DNA of 11,233 nucleotides from Bacteroidetes bacterium UBA7368. Lineage in GTDB: Bacteria; Bacteroidota; Rhodothermia; Rhodothermales; UBA10348. Shown here in pieces: positions 7,505 through 11,233 of this stretch. The notes below the pieces were generated by a model. That model saw only the letters and a program-made list of their open reading frames with translations, had not been told where the DNA came from and did no database searches. How positions within the stretch are numbered: position 1 is the stretch's first letter; the number at the start of each line of letters is the position of its first letter. Where the stretch lies: contig DKOG01000221.1 of NCBI GenBank assembly GCA_002469915.1, positions 1 to 11,233 of the forward strand, written 5' to 3'. The translations under genes were made by a program, and so were the position numbers.

Positions 7505-8075
7505 CGTCGAAAGTCCATGTATCATCATTTTATCAGCGCCCAGCGGATCAGGAAAAACAACGGTTGCTAAACACTTAATGGAAGAGATCTCTTCTATTTC
7601 GTTTAGTGTGTCTGCTACTACTCGGCCTGCCCGAGACCATGAAGTTGACGGAAAACACTACCATTTTCTTTCAGTAGACGCCTTCCAAAAAGCCATTGCA
7701 GAGGATCTCTTACTTGAATACGAAGAGGTCTATACAGACTGCTTTTACGGGACGCTTCGATCCGAGGTAGAGTCTTCCTCTGCGCAGCATCCCGTACTGT
7801 TGGATATTGATGTAGTTGGTGCAGTAAACGTCAAGCAACAGTATTCAAATCGCTGTCTGGCCCTCTTTATACGTCCACCTTCAATAGATGAGCTCAAAAG
7901 ACGGCTTCAGGAGCGTGGTACCGAAACTGAAGCCTTTCTAAAGGAGCGGATCGACAAGGCCGAATACGAAATGACCTTTGCAAAGCACTTCGATCACATT
8001 GTCACCAATGGTGTGCTCAGCGATGCAGTTGCGGAAGTGGTTTCCTTGGTACGTGGTTTTATCGAACAAGAATGA
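7497..8075 (+). CDS. gmk: Guanylate kinase
   Basis: Gmk phosphorylates GMP to GDP with ATP, a step in purine nucleotide supply. The product has 192 residues. The start is a TTG at 7497 inside the end of yicC; no ATG or GTG occurs in frame before the P-loop, so the TTG is the only start that keeps the whole domain. The Walker A segment APSGSGKTT is at 14-22. The GMP-binding part has SVSATTRPAR (37-46), the E-V-D-G-K-H-Y-H-F stretch (49-57), EYEEVYTDCFYGT (74-86) and VLLDIDVVGA (100-109). The lid/C-terminal region includes LFIRPPSIDELKRRLQERGT (123-142) and the R-I-D-K-A-E-Y-E segment. All essential motifs are intact. The next ORF of known function, coaBC, begins 84 nt downstream. Confidence 0.96.
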   Translation: MSDVESPCIIILSAPSGSGKTTVAKHLMEEISSISFSVSATTRPARDHEVDGKHYHFLSVDAFQKAIAEDLLLEYEEVYTDCFYGTLRSEVESSSAQHPVLLDIDVVGAVNVKQQYSNRCLALFIRPPSIDELKRRLQERGTETEAFLKERIDKAEYEMTFAKHFDHIVTNGVLSDAVAEVVSLVRGFIEQE

Positions 8076-8159
8076 CCCAAATTGACCATGGAGCGTAGCA
8101 ACTGGTGCCGAGAGACCATTAGCAAGCACTCCATCTGGACTCCCCTATCTGAATAGGCC

Positions 8160-9392
8160 ATGAATGTATCCCCATCTTCGACTATGAACGGGCGCCGAAT
8201 CCTACTTGGAGTATCCGGTGGAATTGCAGCGTACAAAATTCCGGAGCTTGTTCGTCTCTTTAAGAAAGCTGGTGCCCACGTCAAGGTAGTTATGACGCCA
8301 GACGCCTCGCGTTTTGTGACGCCTCTGACACTAGGGACGCTCAGCGAAAATGAGGTACTCACTGAAATTTTTCCAGAAAACGAGTCTGGATCATGGACCA
8401 AGCATGTATCGCTTGGCCTATGGGCGGATCTTTTTATTGTGGCTCCAGCCACAGCACAGACCATAACGAAGCTGGCCGCCGGAAGCTGCGACTCGATGCT
8501 CACCGCCGTTGGGTTGACTGCGCGTTGCCCGATTCTAGTTTGTCCTGCAATGGATCACGATATGTATATCCATCCAGCTACAGAAAAGAATATGGACACG
8601 TTGCGCCAAAATGGTGCCATCGTCATGGATGCAGAACACGGATCCCTCGCAAGTGGCCTTATTGGCCAAGGACGCCTTCCTGAGCCGACATCTATCTTTG
8701 AAAAAGCCACTGAATTGATTGAAGCAGCCTTAGCATCAAAAAGTGGACCGCTAGCAGGCAAAAAAGTGTTGGTAACCGCAGGCCCAACCCGTGAAGCAAT
8801 CGACCCTGTGCGATTCATTACTAATCACTCAACGGGGACGATGGGGTATGAAATTGCCCGTAGCGCAGGACGGCGTGGGGCAGATGTCGTGCTCGTGAGC
8901 GGACCGACGTCACTTGCGACGCCGGACTTAGTACGCCGCATCGACGTGGTTTCTACCCACGACATGCACGAGGCTGTACAGCAGCACGCAGATGCTGATA
9001 TTGTGATTATGGTGGCTGCGGTTGCTGACTTTACACCGACAAAAACGTCCGCTTCCAAGATCAAGAAAACGGGGACTTCGCGCGAGATGGAGCTCGAACC
9101 TACCGTCGATATTTTAGCCGGCTTGGGTGCGTCCAAGCTAGAAGGTCAGGTACTCATTGGATTTGCACTCGAAACAGATAACGGCCTGGAAAATGCCAAG
9201 GGAAAACTGGATCGCAAGAATCTGGACTGGATTGTACTGAACAACCCGAAAGAAGATGGCGCCGGATTTGGCACCGGTACGAACCGCGTTACGCTATTGT
9301 CTCGACGAGGTCGCACGATAGAGCTACCCACAATGCCGAAGGATGAAGTGGCCGAAGCGATTCTTGAGACAGCGCTCGAGCCGAACGAGTAA
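8160..9392 (+). CDS. coaBC: Bifunctional phosphopantothenoylcysteine decarboxylase / phosphopantothenate-cysteine ligase
   Basis: CoaBC (Dfp) joins 4'-phosphopantothenate to cysteine using CTP (CoaB) and decarboxylates the product with FMN (CoaC), in coenzyme A synthesis. It is 410 residues from the ATG at 8160; an ATG at 8184 would give MNGRRILLG and is a possible alternative. The CoaC half (about 10-190) shows GVSGGIAAYK (17-26), the active-site His82 in KHVSLG, and VAPATA (94-99). The substrate-clamp motif reads PAMDHDMY (129-136), with Asp where E. coli has Asn125. The position of E. coli Cys158 is Ser165 in GSLASGLIGQGR. The CoaB half shows VLVTAGPTREAIDPVRFITN, HSTGTMG (223-229), AAVADF (286-291) and the SKIKK lysines (299-303). 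An 84-nt spacer separates it from gmk, and an uncharacterised 112-nt spacer separates it from the next gene. Confidence 0.95.
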   Translation: MNVSPSSTMNGRRILLGVSGGIAAYKIPELVRLFKKAGAHVKVVMTPDASRFVTPLTLGTLSENEVLTEIFPENESGSWTKHVSLGLWADLFIVAPATAQTITKLAAGSCDSMLTAVGLTARCPILVCPAMDHDMYIHPATEKNMDTLRQNGAIVMDAEHGSLASGLIGQGRLPEPTSIFEKATELIEAALASKSGPLAGKKVLVTAGPTREAIDPVRFITNHSTGTMGYEIARSAGRRGADVVLVSGPTSLATPDLVRRIDVVSTHDMHEAVQQHADADIVIMVAAVADFTPTKTSASKIKKTGTSREMELEPTVDILAGLGASKLEGQVLIGFALETDNGLENAKGKLDRKNLDWIVLNNPKEDGAGFGTGTNRVTLLSRRGRTIELPTMPKDEVAEAILETALEPNE

Positions 9393-9504
9393 TCCACAAT
9401 ATGTGCATAACGAATAGGGTTTCTTGGTGAGACTTTTGCCAAACTGACCTGACGATTTTTTCTACATTGGAATCGTTCTCTCAACCTGAATCCACGCCTG
9501 ACCT

Positions 9505-10296
9505 GTGCCATCTGACCTGGAAGACATTCGAGCAGCATTCGAACACCAAATCGCCCTCTACGGATCGGTTTTGGTACCCGATGATTCCGCGCCCGCACCG
9601 GTCGCAGATCTAGCTGAACCAGAGGCCGTAACACAGCCCATTGCTGATTCAGCCCCGATAGCACCGGCCAACCGACAAACGGATCAGTATTCCCAAATAA
9701 ACGCGTTGATCCCAGCGGATTCGCCGCTACTTGGAATGACCTCGCTAGAAGAGGTTGCTCATTATGTAGCCCATACTAAGCTGATTGAGCTGGACAACTC
9801 CAGACAGAACCCAGTGTTTGGCGCCGGCCATCCAACAGCCGATCTCATGGTAGTTGGAGATGCTCCTGGTGCAGAAGAGGATGAAAAGGGGGACCCTTTT
9901 ATTGGGCCAGCTGGTCAAAAATTGACCCAGATTTTGAAGGCCATCGGTTTTGACCGCGAACAGGTTTACATCACGGATATCCTGAAAAGCAGACCCTCTG
10001 GCGATGAGCATCCGACCGCAGAGGAATTCCAGGGACACCTCCCTATTCTGTATAAACAGATTTCCCTCACCCGTCCTAAACTCATTTTGTGTCTGGGCAA
10101 AACAGCGGGGACCGTTCTTCTGGGGCTAGATACAACCCTAGGAGCCATGCGCGGCACCTTCCATGACTACCATGGCATTCCTGTCCTGGTTACGTATCAC
10201 CCAGCTGCCTTGCTTCGCAATCCCAACTGGAGAAGACCCACTTGGGAAGACGTGCAGATCCTTCGAAAGAAATACGACGAATTGACCGCCTCCTGA
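9505..10296 (+). CDS. Uracil-DNA glycosylase, family-4 type, without iron-sulfur cysteines
   Basis: Uracil-DNA glycosylases of this superfamily excise uracil from DNA for base excision repair. The GTG at 9505 gives 263 residues, with an Ala/Pro/Asp-rich, probably disordered N-terminal stretch (about 25-75) before the domain. Family-4 landmarks in order: LEEVAHYVAH (81-90), NPVFGAGHPTADLMVVGDAP (102-121), EEDEKGDPFIGPAGQKL (124-140), DREQVYITDILKSRP (150-164), PKLILCLGKTAG (191-202), RGTFHDYHGIPVLVTYHPAA (216-235) and LLRNPNWRRPTWEDV (236-250). The catalytic-loop HPAALL motif is intact. However, the four cysteines that hold the 4Fe-4S cluster in this family align with Thr91, Ile94, Ser162 and His178; the only cysteine, Cys196, is in a core strand. 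Motif 1 is GDAPG instead of GEAPG, and YITN reads YITD. Activity and specificity may therefore differ. dnaB starts 7 nt after the stop. Confidence 0.85.
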   Translation: MPSDLEDIRAAFEHQIALYGSVLVPDDSAPAPVADLAEPEAVTQPIADSAPIAPANRQTDQYSQINALIPADSPLLGMTSLEEVAHYVAHTKLIELDNSRQNPVFGAGHPTADLMVVGDAPGAEEDEKGDPFIGPAGQKLTQILKAIGFDREQVYITDILKSRPSGDEHPTAEEFQGHLPILYKQISLTRPKLILCLGKTAGTVLLGLDTTLGAMRGTFHDYHGIPVLVTYHPAALLRNPNWRRPTWEDVQILRKKYDELTAS

Positions 10297-10303
10297 ACCC
10301 ATT

Positions 10304-11233
10304 ATGTCCGAAAGTCACCACGAAATACACCCCCACTTGCCAGCCATCAACCGGTCGTCTGCACCCGCGGCCTCCGGTTCATCGTTCCAAGCGGGCCGCG
10401 TGCCTCCCCAGGCCGTTCAAGTCGAGAAAACCGTACTGGGGGCCATGCTGCTTGAGCGCGTTGCGATTCCAAAAGCCATTGAAGTGTTGCCACCCGGATC
10501 GTTTTATACCGAACAGCACAATCAGATCTACGAGGCCATTCTAAGCCTCTTCGAGCGGGGTAATCCGGTAGATGTGATCACTTTGGGAGACGAACTAAAG
10601 CGCCGGGGCAAACTTGAGGAGACAGGCGGCGCCTATTACCTATCGGAGTTAACCTCTACTGTAGCCACGGCTGCCAACGTAGAATACCATGCTCGGATTA
10701 TTTCAGAAAAATCCCTGCTTCGTGGTCTTATTGAGACTATGACCACCATGGTTGGACGAGCCTATGAACCGGGATCCGATGCCTTTGAATTACTCGATGA
10801 AGCCGAGAGCGAAATTTTCCGTATCTCAGATTCTCAGCTTCGGCGCTCGGCCACTTCCATGAACGAGGTCTTGCGCGAAACGCTGGCCCGACTGGAATCG
10901 ATTCACGGACAGGAGGGCGGTATCACCGGTGTTCCAAGTGGGTTTAAGCGCGTGGACCAGATGACGGGGGGATGGCAACCTTCGGATTTAATCATTATTG
11001 CAGCCCGTCCGTCGATGGGTAAAACGGCCTTTTCCTTGGCCATGGCCAGAAATGCAGCCTTACACCCAGAAGGTGCCACAGGGGTCGTCATATTCTCTCT
11101 CGAGATGAGTTCGGGCCAGCTAGCGCAGCGCTTGCTCACCTCAGAAGCCCGCGTCGATGCACAGGCGGCTCGAACAGGCCGGCTTTCGGACGAGGACTGG
11201 CCGCGGCTGGCTCGTGCCGCCGGAAAACTCTCT
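10304..11233 (+). CDS. dnaB: Replicative DNA helicase DnaB (3' end truncated by window)
   Basis: DnaB is the hexameric 5'-3' helicase at the replication fork. The frame is open from the ATG at 10304 to the window edge (310 codons with no stop); a family member is usually 450-520 residues, so the C-terminal third is missing. A 33-residue polar leader rich in Ser, His and Pro precedes VPPQAVQVEKTVLGAMLL (33-50), which begins the N-terminal helical domain; this continues through FYTEQHNQIYEAI, DVITLGDELKRRG and GGAYYLSELTSTV to about 150. A linker follows, then the RecA-like domain opening with GITGVPSGFKRVDQMTGGWQ. Walker A is ARPSMGKT at 234-241, followed by VVIFSLEMSSGQLAQRLL (261-278). The Walker B motif should lie downstream of the window. 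The frame has no interruption, and no intein is visible up to and beyond Walker A. Confidence 0.96.
   Translation, partial: MSESHHEIHPHLPAINRSSAPAASGSSFQAGRVPPQAVQVEKTVLGAMLLERVAIPKAIEVLPPGSFYTEQHNQIYEAILSLFERGNPVDVITLGDELKRRGKLEETGGAYYLSELTSTVATAANVEYHARIISEKSLLRGLIETMTTMVGRAYEPGSDAFELLDEAESEIFRISDSQLRRSATSMNEVLRETLARLESIHGQEGGITGVPSGFKRVDQMTGGWQPSDLIIIAARPSMGKTAFSLAMARNAALHPEGATGVVIFSLEMSSGQLAQRLLTSEARVDAQAARTGRLSDEDWPRLARAAGKLS

Noticed and set aside
10242..10544. 100-codon ORF at the udg-dnaB junction
   Set aside because: It is a different frame laid over the end of the glycosylase and the clearly recognisable N-terminal part of DnaB.
1..11233. CRISPR arrays, insertion sequences, toxin-antitoxin or defence systems
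   Set aside because: No regularly spaced direct repeats, terminal inverted repeats, transposase or nuclease-defence motifs were found on either strand; minus-strand ORFs are all shadows of core genes.

Overview
The window is a chromosomal housekeeping region from a bacterium that looks like a member of the Bacteroidota in the broad sense, most plausibly the Rhodothermia/Balneolia side. This placement is inference. It rests on three things: the rpsB-tsf-pyrH-frr order together with a large secreted VCBS/ASPIC-UnbV protein; starts that mostly lack a recognisable Shine-Dalgarno sequence; and two intergenic sites that resemble the Bacteroidetes -33/-7 promoter (TTTG, about 19-20 nt, TAnnTTTG). 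All genes lie on the + strand, and base composition looks balanced and even throughout.

Layout. (1) 1-3214 is the translation/UMP-kinase cluster: rpsB (5' end outside the window), tsf, a very strong intrinsic terminator, then pyrH and frr. Two hairpins sit in the rpsB-tsf spacer, and a candidate promoter precedes pyrH. (2) 3312-3440 holds a complete class II tRNA-Ser(GGA) followed by its own terminator. (3) 3654-6566 is a single large gene for a secreted protein with two sets of seven FG-GAP/VCBS calcium-loop motifs on either side of an ASPIC/UnbV domain and an Ig/fibronectin-like segment. (4) 6623-9392 is yicC-gmk-coaBC, the conserved RNA-turnover, nucleotide and CoA cluster, but without the rpoZ gene that often lies between gmk and coaBC. 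(5) 9505-11233 is a uracil-DNA glycosylase of the family-4 type, followed after only 7 nt by the replicative helicase gene dnaB, which runs off the window.

How the genes work together. Region 1 supplies ribosomal protein S2, the factor that recharges EF-Tu, the kinase that makes UDP for RNA and DNA precursors, and the factor that recycles ribosomes. Region 4 couples a YicC-type endoribonuclease to GMP kinase by an 8-nt overlap, then to CoA synthesis. Region 5 pairs uracil repair with the replication-fork helicase.

The most unusual items are the glycosylase, which has lost all four cysteines expected to hold the family-4 iron-sulfur cluster and differs at two active-site motif positions, and the double seven-blade architecture of the secreted protein. 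I see no CRISPR array, insertion sequence, phage or defence gene, and no gene-free stretch longer than about 220 bases.
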